Shown here piece after piece: positions 1 through 11,299 of a stretch of 43,782 nt of DNA. Within the stretch, counting starts at the first letter, position 1. Each line of letters opens with the position of its first letter. A program made the translations under genes and the position numbers. Below the pieces are notes generated by a model. That model was not told where the DNA came from. It was given only the letters and a program-made list of their open reading frames with translations, and did not search any database. This stretch comes from Pleurotus djamor (lineage: Eukaryota; Basidiomycota; Agaricomycetes; Agaricales; Pleurotaceae), in NCBI GenBank assembly GCA_029747585.1, contig JAPEVF010000305.1:8752-52533 (forward strand), read 5' to 3'.

Positions 1-114
1 GCNNCNNNNACAAATTCATTTCACGGAGCGCCCACTATATATTATGTACGACTTCGCATGGAAGTCGTACTTTCCTTCGNCCACTGTCGTTCACCACCGC
101 ATTTTCCTTGACCT

Positions 115-1785
115 ATGGCGCGCTCTTCCAAACCCTCAGCGACTCGGAACGTCCTTCTCGTCCCTGAAATCGTCAGAGAAGTTCTTGCGTTTCTATCAGA
201 AGACTCGGAATGGGATCTNCGATCATGTCTCTATGTGTGTAAAGTCTGGTCGGAGGAAACACTGAGTATTCATTGGGCGAGTGTCTGCCACCCTGAAGAN
301 CTCTTTGGACTTTTGATGCCGATGAAAAAGAGAAAGGATGGTCAGCATGTTNNNNCGTCTTTCGCAGGTTGCTTCTTTCCAGTCCCTTCACTGATACAAC
401 CGTAGTACTTTGCCCGTTCGCTCAAACAAGCTAACTGGGGCTGCTTCTCCCAGTATGCGCGGAGAGTCAAACATCTGAGCCTCTTCACAGATGACCTCAC
501 GGCCGCTGCTTACGCGGCCATTGCGCGATACAAACCGGCAAACAAGCCATTGCTGCCAAACTTAGAACGTTTATCCTGTTTTTGCAACCCAGATGTGTTT
601 GACCTCTTCGCGCACACGAACATCACATCTCTGTATACCTTCAACTCGGAGAACGCGCGCAAGGATCTCGAACACCCGGATCGTATCAACGACTTTTTCT
701 CCGAGCTCCCTGACAAAGTTCCTTACCTTCGGAGCCTTTCTATCACGATCTCTCAAGAAGGTCCTTTCGATGCAATTGAGGATGCTGTAGTGCAATTTGT
801 CGGTTCTCTGAAATGTCTTCGCTCCNTAATCCTCACCCCGACATGGATTTCTCCACGTGTTACGGAAGCCCTCTCAGGTCATCCACACCTCCGTGTACTT
901 GATGCGTTCGACGAATATGGGAGCATCACAGACGCCACACCTAAAACCCCTCTGTTCTCGCACGCCCTCCGTGCTGATTCATTCTGCTCTCTAACGTCCC
1001 TGAGTATCACCATGACCTTTGCACGAGCTGTCGAATGCTTTGCCAGCGGTCGATGCACCTTTGACAAGGTCGTCGAGCTCAAGATGGAGTCAAAGTACTT
1101 CGATACGGCTCGAGCGTATAGTCGTCTACTCGAGGTCGTTCCCCAAGTCTTCCCTGCTCTTGTGGAGTTAGACCTTGACTCTAATCCAGAAAGGTTTCCC
1201 AAAGACACTCCGAAATCAACAATCAGTTTCGAAGACCTGAGACCATTGCTCGGCCTCCAGAGTTTGACGCATCTGACTCTGACGTACACGCATCCCTTCC
1301 AGCTGACCGCAGCGGATTTGAAGGCAACGGTAGCAACTCTCAACAAACTCACATCCCTTTCACTCAATCCATGTCCCGCATCCTGGGGATCTACCACGCT
1401 CCATATGACAGCGCTATCCGAGTTCTGCACCTCAAACATTAAATTTATCCAAATATACGCAGATTCCTCCTCCATCTTTTTCCCCCGAGACGGACCCACG
1501 TCGCAGTTTCGGGCTATGCCGACAATCCAACTAGGGTGTCCTGGTTTATCTTCGTGGGACGTGCTGCCTCTTTGCACATACCTCAGCCGTATCTTGCCCG
1601 ATCGCTTCGAGTTTCGCAATCATTTTTACTTTAGCCTTGAATACCAGGGCCGTGAACTCGCCCGCCAAATTGAAGACACCACAAGTGCCATGGTGGAAGC
1701 AATCCGATATGGAGAGCGCCGGGCTTCATTGAAGGGCGATATAACTCATCTTGCCGAGGGTGTCTCGTCGCTTTGTGTTGCGTAG
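115..1785 (+). CDS. F-box / leucine-rich-repeat-like protein (F-box 1)
   Basis: Two exons, 115-348 and 406-1785, encode about 537 aa. The 57-bp intron (349-405) is phase 0, contains NNNN just after the GT, and ends in TAG. The N-terminal 50 residues carry an F-box-like helix set (VPEIVREVLAFL, then a CLYVCKVWSEE stretch). The rest is a string of irregular leucine-rich segments such as SLTSLSITMTF and SLTHLTLTYTHP. F-box proteins normally bind Skp1 in SCF ubiquitin ligases and recruit substrates through the C-terminal repeats; the substrate here is unknown. The gene is clearly paralogous to the minus-strand gene at 28314-29943: same intron position, shared GLxxLxxLxxxYTxP block and shared CTYLSR/ATYLSR block near the C-terminus. 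Several N's (219, 300, 352-355, 826) make single residues uncertain. The ATG at 115 was chosen because it places the F-box at the usual distance from the start. Confidence 0.8.
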
Positions 1786-2414
1786 GGTATAGATCTTCCT
1801 CTGTCGAGATACTGCTATTCTTGATCTAGCCTCATGTTTTGCATGCTGGTAACCGATGACACTCTTCTCAAATGCACACCTGAATGAAGCGCTTACCACC
1901 TTCTCCACGCCCCACGCCTCCATTAACTATCTATACAAATGCCAGCCATCACTTGTTGGTCCTCGTGCACATTTCCCCCGTAAACGCCTCCGTCTGTTTG
2001 CTTTGTGACATCTGATATGTCAGATTCAGTCGATACATTGATAAAGGCAATGCTTTTACAACGTTCCTCTTCCCTTTGGCACCGAGTACATGTTCTTGCA
2101 GCGTTGAAAGCTATCTTGCGTCCGGGTTTCAATTGGCGTGGCTGCCGATCGATCCCCTCAATCATACCCTTGCGGCCTGACATGCAGTTGATATTCAGAT
2201 CTGCCGCGCACGTTCTCTTACTCTCTCCTGGCTGCCTCTTCGAAATTTGAACGCTCAAGAAGGTACACCAGCGCGATCTGAGTCATGGCATATCCGCAGC
2301 TTTGTCGGTCACATCGCAATCACATCGATGGGCAAGATAAAAACACTTCACAATCCTAGCGTTTATAAAGGCAGTGGTTTCGCTTTGAACTCAAGTCGGA
2401 CCAGTGTCTCATCA
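1786..2414. other. Intergenic region upstream of GRDP-like gene A
   Basis: About 630 bp without a convincing gene. ORFs here are short and show no recognisable motif. It should hold the 3' end of F-box 1 and the promoter of the next gene, including a TATA box near its right end. Confidence 0.5.
2365..2372 (+). promoter_or_regulatory. TATA box of GRDP-like gene A
   Basis: TATAAAGG lies 43 bp upstream of the ATG at 2415. The paralogous gene B has the same octamer, followed by the same C, 48 bp before its ATG. This argues that translation of gene A starts at 2415 and not at the in-frame ATG at 2328, which lies upstream of the TATA box. Confidence 0.6.
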
Positions 2415-4473
2415 ATGTCGACCTTTGCATCTACCAACTCTCCCTTCATTGACGGCCCTCTTCCACCCATATCTCCGGCTGAAGTCAATGACCATCTCCA
2501 CCTCTTGTCTGCATTCTATAATTTTCTCCGAGAGGCTATCCTCATATATACCACAATACACCCCTCAGCTTCGCGACAGGATGCCTACGAATCCATCACT
2601 CGGCGCTCTGCGTATAGACTCGAGCTCTGGGTAACTACTATCCTCAAGGAGAACGTTGCCGCCAATCCAAAGCATCGCGGGTTCCCGATCGATGGTGTTC
2701 CACCATTCGACGTAGCCATGGCTCTCCTTGCACTCATGCTCAGTCCACACCGGTTCTACGAAGACTCTCGACTACGACTCCCACAGCTTCAGCAGATCGG
2801 TGACTACCCTTTATCTCATTTGGTGAGAGTGATCGTCGTTTATTTCCGAACCGTAACCCCTTCTCACCCTTGGACGTGTCTTGTGTTTCTCAGGTGTCGC
2901 TCCTAGTAGGGAGCGGGTGGGAGTACGATTCCAACAAGGTTCAAGCCTCGGCAGACTTGTGGACACAACGCACATCCCTCCATTATGACCCCATCCAAGC
3001 GTTACATGTCGACGCCCAGTTCGTGGTCGAGTGCCCTAGCTGTCATGAATCCGTGTCTTTAACCTGGAAGGACTACACTCCCGAGTCGAAGCACCCGTGT
3101 GGCCATTGTCACTTCGAAGTTAGCAGAGACGGTCTCTGCACGGCGAAGTTCTTGGAGGCTCTCAACCAAGTGGGCAACGTCCCTTTACCGTGAGTCTCCC
3201 AATAGCTCTATCTCAGTATTGGTGCTGAGGCGAACTCTATTATCAAAGCAATACCATTGAGATGCTGTTTGGGAATTTCGATGTTGAAGCCGCCAGTGAA
3301 CTTTCCAGTCAAGTTGTTGATCTACTCAAGAAGGAGAATGGCGAGCTGCCTTCGATCATTGAGATACACGAATCTGCGACTCGCGCAAGGTTGACCAGGG
3401 ATATGGATTACATCAAGACCGCCTTTCAACAGTGCCCCATGATGGACAAGAAGTAGTATCGATACCTATTCTATCTTGCTCGTGTACTGATACCCTCGGT
3501 TGAACACAGAAAAAAACAAACGCTGTTAGCGTTCCAAGATTCAACAATCTTTACCCAAAGCATTACCACTGCGGTAGGTCTCCGATTCCGCCCCGGTTTC
3601 GCATCTTTTCCATGAATTGATCAACGCCTATGTAGCTTGCGACAGCAACCAAATTCATTATGAACATGGAAGCGTGTTTTCATAACGAAGATGCCACCCT
3701 CGCGCCGTCCATAGTCTCCGACCCGCACTCCAAAGCCCTCCAGCCAAAATCCGCCTTTGATTTTGATTTTGATCGTGGCTACTTCGAATACTTGAGATTC
3801 TTGAGAGGACTCAGCGACGAACCTCAAGAGGGTCCGCCGCCCCATGTTGACATGATTTGGCACACCCATATGTTGAAGGCGTCCTATCGGTGAGTCTATT
3901 TGGCGTCCCCATTGATTCTGATATCCCTAATGGTCCCTGTCACAGTGATGATTGCCTTCGTTTCGTACATCTGTTCCCTAATCATGTTCCTTATGGCGAG
4001 ATTGCAACACCAAGGACATCGCTGTGCACCAAAGATACGGATAGAGCCACGGGAACGGGCACCAAAGGCGGCAGTGCGTATTCAACAATTTCTTTCTCAA
4101 CATCGGATACTGAGTACACCTAGCCGAAGTCATACGGGACGCAGACACCCGAATCATCAACCAGATTAAAGTGACGGCCAACATCTTCACTGAACTAGCT
4201 CAAGGACACACCGACATCGGAGATGCTGTTCCAGGCGAGCAGGATCAGCGCCGCATAATAGCCCAAGAATACACGAAAATTTCCGGACTATTCAACCAGA
4301 TATCTCAGGCTTGGGCCGTCATCAAAGATAACCGTCCGCCCCATACCTCAACTAGCCTCGGTGATGAGATTGGAAGCAGACCTAGGCTACCCTATCGCTC
4401 TCTAGCGACGGCGTTCTCTGCGTTTTCTTCGGATTTGGGCACCCTGAACGGCGTTCACCAATGCCAGGACTGA
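2415..4473 (+). CDS. GRDP-like (DUF1399) protein A
   Basis: Seven exons: 2415-2822, 2894-3189, 3249-3452, 3510-3573, 3636-3889, 3946-4073 and 4124-4473, together 567 codons plus stop. The family mark is the VDMIWHTHMLKASYR motif in exon 5, typical of the glycine-rich domain-containing protein-like family (PF07173/DUF1399), followed by DDCLRF and PNHVP. An upstream repeat-like motif (ALMLSPHRFYED) sits in exon 1. Exon 2 carries a zinc-ribbon-like pair, CPSC at about residues 183-186 and CGHC at 205-208. Plant GRDPs are linked to stress and auxin responses; the fungal role is unknown. Exon 3 begins after an unusual AAAG acceptor. The gene converges on the aspartokinase-like gene 144 bp downstream. 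Gene B at 11347-13264 is a diverged copy with identical intron phases. Confidence 0.82.
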
Positions 4474-4617
4474 TATGGCTTACTTTATACGATCTGATAC
4501 TTGTACAGGTTTGTTAAACACGATATAGATTTGAGGGCCTACGTTGTGTGATTGTTTTATACTCTAGATGGTACGACGTGATCTAATGCCCTTGGAGAGC
4601 AGGAAAAATATAAGTAT

Positions 4618-6243
4618 CTAGACGGGAGAGGTCCCTGAAATCGAAGCCATTGAGCGTTCCGCGAAGCTCACTCCGTACGTTCTGGAAGACTCACCGGGGT
4701 ATCCGTGCGCGCTGAGGCATGCATGATGTACCAGGTTCAACGCCTTGAGAGCATCTTTACCGCTGATCACGCAGGATATATTAGTTTGGCTGGCGCCTTG
4801 ACTCATCATCTCGATGTTCACATTGTACTTCGCGAGCACGGAGAACAAGCGACCGGCGGTACCAATCGTACTTTGCATACGCCGCCCGATCAGAGAGAGA
4901 ACAGCCATATTTTGGTGGAGGGCGACGACCTAGAAACATGGATACTGTGACGTCAGGGAATGAGATAAACGAGAGATGAAGGAACGACCGACCATATCGC
5001 GTTGTTCCAGCTCGGATAGAAGGCGATGAAAGTCTTCTGAAGTGCTATCAACGCGGATAGCGATGCTAACGTGCATTACGCTAGTGCTGAGCAACTCAAC
5101 GCGTATCCCAGACTCGTTCAAAATCCCGAAAACTTCAGGTATGAACGACGTCGAGCCAAGTCCGTACATCGAACTGACTTCCAAGACCTGGACGTCCTCT
5201 TTGATAGTCACAGCCGTAGGAAGCTTGGGATCCCGATGTTGCCATCCGGGCGCAGCGCAGTCGGCTACTCGTCTCCCCTGGATAATTTCCGAAGGAGTAC
5301 TTCGCTGCGACGTTATGCCTTCAGGGCGAGGGTGGATTAATGTACCCGCGACACCAGAGGATTTCGAACTTCGAATTCGGACGGGTATGCCTTGACGTAA
5401 TGCCTGAATACGAATGAGGAACACGGAAATCAGATATCGAACGGTACGGCTGCTCAACCAAACGCCGTGGTTAATTTTACCTGTTTTACAGCGATGTTAA
5501 CCGTCTGGTCGTAGGATCCGTCCATCGCGAGTTCCGCCCATTCCCCTGACGAAACCATGGGGAGCAGCTGAGCCATGGGTACCATTCTTGGATTGGCGGT
5601 GTAAAATCCATCCTGCGCTCCAATGAGCTGAAGCTCGGTCGCAGACAGACCTGTAGCCACCAGAGACGCTAGAAGAGTTGATGGAAGGCAGGGGTTGGTT
5701 CCTTCTGGACATTTAGTACCTAGATGGGGTAGTTTGAGCGAGTGTGTGAAGCCGTGATGCGTGAAATATACCAAGAAGGACAGTGCGTTTAGACGTAGTT
5801 TCTTGAATGCGTGTTGAAATTTCTTCTGCTAGCTGGCTGAATACTCCTGCGTTGCTGAGACTAGCGATCCAGTCACTGGAGTCAGCGAGAGTTGTTTCCA
5901 AGGCCAAGCACTGCACATCCCAGATCTAGTGGATGTAACATAGTTTTCGCACCGTTGAATACTTGTGATGGTTCAATCAAGGAAGACGTACGTTGTTCTC
6001 CTCTAAAATGTTGACGATATGACGACTGTACTCGTCGTACGCTTGATCATGTGGGGTGCCTACAACGATGACCCGACGTGATCTGAGAAAGGTGTCAGCG
6101 CTGGAAGTGAGGTGAAGGAGCCAGTACAGCTACAGGTTGGGCACTTTCAACAACTCTGTCAGCGTTTCATTCTCTGTCGCGCAACTAAGGTGTTGGACAA
6201 TCCATCTAGACGACCAGTCTTCTTGGGCCAAGGCAAAGACCAT
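4618..6243 (-). CDS. Aspartokinase-like protein with degenerate kinase domain and intact tandem ACT domains
   Basis: Six exons on the minus strand: 6243-6134, 6082-5992, 5925-5772, 5719-5481, 5403-4993 and 4929-4618, giving 438 aa. The C-terminal half matches fungal aspartokinase (yeast Hom3 type): LRQGIPVRIRSS, then ACT 1 (TIKEDVQVLEV ... VELLSTSVMHVSIAI) and ACT 2 (AVLSLIGRRM ... VNIEMMSQGASQTNISCVI). The N-terminal half follows the family but its signatures are changed: WVVQKFGGTS reads WIVQHLSCAT, the VCSARS region reads VVGTPHD, the GYTD region is unrecognisable, the ADPR-type motif reads YTANPR, and ELTYYGSEVIHP reads ELAMDGSYDQTV. All splice sites are usable and no frame is broken, so it may be an expressed pseudoenzyme that binds amino acids; an old decaying copy is the alternative. 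It is about 90 residues shorter than Hom3. The ATG at 6243 is directly preceded by an in-frame stop. Confidence 0.75.
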
Positions 6244-6847
6244 TTATGAGCGGAAGAGAATCTCTGAGTCGATGGATGAGGGCGTGGTGTAGTCGCCATG
6301 GAGGGGAATGTGGGTGGTCTTTTATTATCCGTCCAAAGGAAAAGATCCGGACGGTTACTATTAGGGCAAACAGAAAGGTTCGCATCTTCCATGATTCAGT
6401 AACGGTAGCCCGTGAGTATGTCGCATAAGTATGAGTGTGCTCGCCGGTTTGATTCGCAGATTCGCGGATGCCAGCTAAGCTAGAACAACGGCTGGCATCA
6501 CTGTGATGGTTCAGGTTCAAGCTGTAAGCGTATCCCCTGAATCACGCGATTGCGTTACATGTGTGACGCATCGCGTCTGTTACTTTTGTGACGCGTTTGT
6601 TACAAGGAAGTGGTTGCTCAAGCGCAGCGCTCATCTTTCATCCTGTCATCGGACATTCAAGAAGTAACTACAACGCCAGTGCTCCTCCGGTGCGTCTTGC
6701 GTCTTGAAAACACGAGCCGGTCAAACTTGCATGCGTGGACTTGTCTAGATGAGGGGAAGAATATACGACGACATTGGGTATACCATGTAACAAGGCAGAA
6801 TACGTGCCCAACTACTGAGCAGAGGGGCGCAACTAGACGTACACCGA
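6244..6847. other. Intergenic region between RUS and aspartokinase-like genes
   Basis: About 600 bp between the RUS stop and the aspartokinase-like start, both on the minus strand. I searched all minus frames for a KFGG-type aspartokinase N-terminus and found none. A stretch near 6545-6600 is rich in GTGACGC / CGCGT words and may be regulatory. Confidence 0.45.
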
Positions 6848-8911
6848 CTAGAGACCCTGACATTCTACAACGACCGTCTTTGGTGCTCCGGTAATAATCG
6901 CACCTTCATCCAAGTTCCAACCAGCATCCTTCAGACCCTTCAACCAGACATCCCAGCTCTCATCCACCCGGTGGTAGGCAGTCTCGAAGACAGTTCCGGT
7001 TTCGTGGGTATTCCTTGTTCCTGTCTGCTTTTCCTTCGACCCGGAGACCAGTGGGGCGTATAACATGGCGGCTTCAGACGCATGCGCCCAAGCTTTGAGG
7101 TGGTCTAAGGATGTATGACCAGGTCTGAGGAAGACGCGCAAGTCCACAGGAGCTTCAGCACCAGTAGCATGCCTGTGGCTCGGGAGTCGAGCAAGGATAT
7201 ACTTTTCGTTTGGAACAGAGAACCACTCAGTTGGTAGGTTCTCCGGTCCTCCGGATAGCGTCGACCCAATAAGACATCGGCCAACGAGACGACCCGAACC
7301 AGGATCCCTGAGATTGCAGGGCATATCAAAAGTACGCTCGCGATGAGAAACCTCATCTGGGGAAAGGATTTTCCGCCGCGTAGGGTCTGGAGTCAAGGTT
7401 AGCTTAATTGGACCGTATACGGGAAGTGGGTTGACACACCAGAATGTGAGTAACTGAAAGCCAGCCACGCAGTCGTCGCGCGTTGACGGTTGAGTGAGCG
7501 CAGAACAAGTCCGCGGACACCCATGTAGTTGGATAGAAGGTGTAGGGATAGCATGAACAATAAGACCGGGTATATGGTACATGCTGTCGTCAGATATGGC
7601 ACGACCACCGTTCCAAGCTGGAGATGACTTGAGCGGGGAAAAGAATACGACAGACTTGACGACTTACAAGCATTCCAGAGAGAGCTAGCACAGTTTCCTT
7701 GCTGGCATCCTTCGCATTGAGATCTCCAACATCGCCTTTACCTCCAGCGGGTGACGCAAAGTGCAACGTGATTGCTGCTTTTGAACCACCTGCAGCGATT
7801 CCACAGAGAGAGCGTAATGCACTGCTTAGGCAAAGGGCTGCTACCCGAGCACCAGGAAAACTATCAAGATGTCAGGGATACGAAGACAAGGACGATGGTG
7901 GTGACAAACTTGAAACGAGAGGAAGACGCTGGGTTGTGTACCAATATCGGTGAAATGGTGTCAAGGAGGATGGCTGCATCGTTGAGGATATCGGCGAGTA
8001 TACGGTATAGCTTGGCTTCAGGATATAGCGAAGATCCAAAGTAGTAGGCACCGACGATTGCTAGAACCACAAGGTCAGACGACGATCCCCGACGATCCGT
8101 GAAAAATGATTCCGAAAGGCGCTTACTGGTTAGCCTATTGAACACGTCCAGCAAGACTGTCAGCAGAAGAGCATTCGTCGCCGTGGCCGACGCATCCCCG
8201 ACACCCATCCCTGAGCACGCTTCAGTCTCCGCCGCCGCGAATCGCATACGCAAGAGAAACCGGACCTTCGAGAACGGCTCGGTTGGATATGAGAGTAGCC
8301 AATGAGCTACAAAAAGCTTGAAGGGCGTTCAGCACTTGATATCTGAGGTGAATCTTTCAGCCCTTTACCTCCTTCAAAAGCAGAAACGACGTACCTGAGA
8401 TAGTCTAAAGGGAGCAATGTCACAGCTTCAGCGTTGAGGAAACCGCAATGGCGTTCACCCACGAACCAGGAGAAACGCTATTTGGGTACCCGGCTGGGAG
8501 GAAGACCTTGCTCATAAATTCTAGTGTTGTGTCGATGTGTTTCGTCGCGACGCCACGCGCCTTCTCCCTCTACACAGCGAGCATCGAGTGTCATCCTCTC
8601 ATTAGAGCTGGAATTCGAGCCTACATTCTCCTCAACATTGGTAAATATCTGGAGAACTGATGGTCAGTACGCAGCCAGAGAAGGTGGAGATTGACTGATT
8701 TCCACACCTTTCCCCCTTCAATCTTTGTGTGATAGGTGCGCCCGGAATCGTCTTGCTCGACAATGCGAAAATTGGGACCCATCTTGTTGAAGGCCAGGGG
8801 GTTCAATGCAACTGGAGGCGAGTTGGATGGCTGGAGGGGAACCAGCACCCACGTGCTGCTCACGTGTCGGGACAAATAGGAGCGCCCCTGTGCAAGGCCA
8901 CGTTGTCTCAT
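6848..8911 (-). CDS. RUS family (DUF647, root UV-B sensitive) protein
   Basis: Nine exons: 8911-8708, 8569-8467, 8404-8395, 8342-8266, 8210-8127, 8060-7910, 7860-7668, 7617-7440 and 7386-6848, about 512 aa. Family blocks appear in order: FLPAGYPNSVSPDYLRYQ, MGVGDASATATNALLL, LYRILADILNDAAILLD, RSLCGIAAGGSKAAITLHFA, NAKDASKETVLAL, LNRQRA, LSPDEVSHRER, and a C-terminal VFLRPGHTSLDHLKAWAHA. RUS proteins (Arabidopsis RUS1-6, human RUSF1) are membrane-associated and of unsettled biochemistry; plant members act in UV-B sensing and vitamin B6-linked development. Exon 3 is only 10 nt but is required to join SVSP to the conserved DYLRYQ. The first intron (138 bp) is unusually long here, so exon 1 and the start (8911, or 8782) are less certain. 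The gene faces the F-box gene at 8989 head to head. Confidence 0.87.
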
Positions 8912-8988
8912 CGCTTTTGCCTCAAACTTGAACGTTTGAACCCTCAAGCGAGGCTACGATCCTTCGTTCCCAAAAGCGCAGGGGTCTT
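8912..8988. promoter_or_regulatory. Very short divergent promoter between RUS and F-box 2
   Basis: If both starts are right, only 77 bp separate the RUS ATG (minus) from the F-box 2 ATG (plus). No clear TATA box is visible. Any core promoter must be shared or lie inside the neighbouring transcript. Confidence 0.4.
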
Positions 8989-10754
8989 ATGGTAAGCTAG
9001 TTTCAGCTTGCTCGCTATCTACTTTCACGCTTCTGAGGCTCACCTGTGCACTCATTGATAGCCGCAGCTTCTCAGGACTGAAATCTCTGCTCAACAAGCT
9101 ATTGATCAGGAAATAGCCAAGCATGAGGCTGCCATCGTCCAACTTCGCCGTCGCCGAAACACGTACAGCGTCGTGGGACAGATCCCAGATGATATTCTAT
9201 CCAATATCTTTGTGATATACCGAGGGCAACGTATCTTCAAAACCGTTTCCGGAAGTTGGGTGAACATTCTCGGCGTTTGTACCCACTGGCGTCAACTCAT
9301 CTACGATACCCCGCGGTTTTGGGCTATTATCGCCCCCACGTACTACTTGGGCTACACCCATCTTCCCAGCATGTTGAAGTATTCGAAGCAAGCACCGTTA
9401 CGTGTTTGCTTTCCAATCAACGAGTTCGTGGGTACAGAAGCCGAGGCCGCATTTGTGGATGATGAAGAATATGTTTTGGAACGGTTGGACAAACTCTTTC
9501 CTCACGGGCCACGAATAAAAGAGCTATACCTGACGTTTCACATTCACCACACCGGTTTTCTGGAGTTATTCTTTACGATGTTGGACGACGTCGATTCGAT
9601 TAATTTACGGATCCTGAGACTCGAGGGCCTTCCTACTACTACTGCGATGCGTCTCAAGTCTGCTCGGTGTCTCCGTAGTACGCTCCCATGGAACGCCGTA
9701 TCATCAATCCAGACCTTGGACTTGATTGATGTGCTCATCCCACCGGATATCCCCATTCTCCCATCCCTCCTGAACCTATTTGTTCATTGCTCTGCCCTCC
9801 AAGGTCTCCCTCTAAGCTGGATCGTTGAATTTGTCTCCCATACTCCCAACATCGAGGTTATCAAACTTAGCGATAAGATTGCCGATGAAACAGAGCCACC
9901 TTGGAGTATCTTCGAGGACGCACCCAGTGCTACCGACGGGACCATGTATCTCCTCAAGTTGAGGCGAATTAGCCTTGAATCGGACGAGACGGAAATGGTC
10001 ATCAATCGCCACGTTCAAAAGGGCTCACAGAGCTTGTCCTTCGGACCGTTCTCCGGCCAGCTTGTGGTGAAGAAACCGGGGGCTGTGACGGATGTTGGAC
10101 GGATGATGCGATACGGGGTGTCAAGGCGCTATGCAGCCTTCTCTCATCGACTATCCAATTAAGTCTAGTAGACAAGGTGGTCGTAGTCATCCGCCGTGAT
10201 TACTACTTGCTCAGCGTCTCGCAAAGTACCCCCGTGGAGGACGACTCGATTCTCATTCTGGAATTACGCCTTCCGTCTTCGCTTCTGATGCGCGAATACA
10301 TTGGTATCTGCGCTTCAATCCTACCTACGACTGACATCACCGAGCTTACCATTGATGACCCCGGCGATGTGAAGGCCAACTCATTGCTAGCGTGGTCTCG
10401 CGTGCTCCCAGTACTTTCAGGGCTCCATGTACTCAACATCGTCAACGGCAGACCCAACCAAGACCCAACTTTGCGCCCGTCATTCTTGGCAAATATCTCA
10501 AAAATGGCCCTTCCAATGCGGCGAAAAACTCGGCCCTGGACCTCGTATCAATCATAGGCTCTTATCGGACTACTCGAGATGGAAACAAGGCTGTCACTGA
10601 GCTCCAAAGGATGCTTCAGAAACGACAGCAGATGTGTGCCTCCTTAATTACATTGCGCTTTAGCCAATCTAAAGTCACTCGAGCTCAAGTTGAGCTGCTC
10701 CGTCTCTCTGCTCGATTTTCCTTGATTGCATTAATACAGGCGAATTATTATTAA
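8989..10754 (+). pseudogene. F-box gene with two apparent frameshifts (F-box 2)
   Basis: A classic basidiomycete F-box head: EISAQQAIDQEIAKHEAAI, then LRRRRN, then the F-box itself (GQIPDDILSNIFVIY ... CTHWRQLIYDTPRFW). The coding frame is preceded by an in-frame TAG at 9059-9061, which is also a splice acceptor; an exon consisting only of ATG (8989-8991) followed by GTAAGC fits as the start. The body then changes frame twice: near 10010-10025 (run CAAAAGGGC), after which the protein-like frame continues as GLTELVLRTVL ... DAIRGVKALCSLLSS, and again near 10480-10495, continuing as LKNGPSNAAKNSALDLVSI to the stop at 10754. No intron of normal length repairs either shift. It could be a pseudogene or two homopolymer sequencing errors. 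Leucine-rich segments persist in all three frames. Confidence 0.65.
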
Positions 10755-10959
10755 TTCTCTCTCTTCCGACAACTTGGATGGCCTTCTCTCTCCTATCCCT
10801 CCTCCCTCCTGAGGCCTGAGGGGCGGGCCGATCTGCCAGCTTCCAGGCGTCTCTTCAAGTTCTCCCTTTTATTCCGGCCCACATTCATTCTCATCCTCCG
10901 AGGGCATCGCTGGGGGACTTGCTCATTGTACACACAGACTACGTAAAGTAATCAATGCG

Positions 10960-10999
10960 CAGCGTCAGTGCCGAGTTCATTGATGGGCCATTGACGCTG
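10960..10999. repeat. Imperfect inverted repeat, 11-bp arms
   Basis: Arms CAGCGTCAGTG (10960-10970) and CATTGACGCTG (10989-10999) pair with one mismatch around an 18-bp loop. It lies about 350 bp upstream of GRDP-like gene B, so it could be a dimeric factor site or chance. Confidence 0.45.
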
Positions 11000-11291
11000 A
11001 CGAAGTCGGACAGTCCTTCTCTTTCCAATCCCATGTCGTCCGACCATCATGGTTTCTTCTAATTCAGCGCTTCCCCAGCCCAGGTCCTCTCTGATTATCA
11101 CTATCTCGCCTCGAAACAGCTTTCAGGCTCCCAGGATGGCTCGGAGTGACCTTCAACTTCTCGCGGTTGATACCGTCATCGCGCAGATAGAAGCCGAAAT
11201 GTGAAAGTGCTTGACGCCGGCGAGACGAGTTGAAGTATGTCCTCCTGATCTTTTCCTGATGGTCTGGGTGAAATATTATCCCTGAAAACGA

Positions 11292-11299
11292 TATAAAGG
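11292..11299 (+). promoter_or_regulatory. TATA box of GRDP-like gene B
   Basis: TATAAAGG 48 bp upstream of the ATG at 11347; the following C is also shared with the TATA box of paralogue A. Confidence 0.6.

Noticed and set aside
2328..2414. Upstream in-frame ATG of GRDP-like gene A
   Set aside because: It lies upstream of the TATA box conserved with paralogue B, so it should be outside the transcript.
6159..6520. Minus-strand ORFs that might extend the aspartokinase-like protein upstream
   Set aside because: The WIVQ...AT stretch inside exon 1 already aligns with the family's N-terminus; the extra ORFs have stops in the wrong frames and no motif.
10807..10820. 14-bp word TCCTGAGGCCTGAG also found at 22176-22189
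   Set aside because: Flanking sequences do not match; part-palindromic and short enough to be chance.
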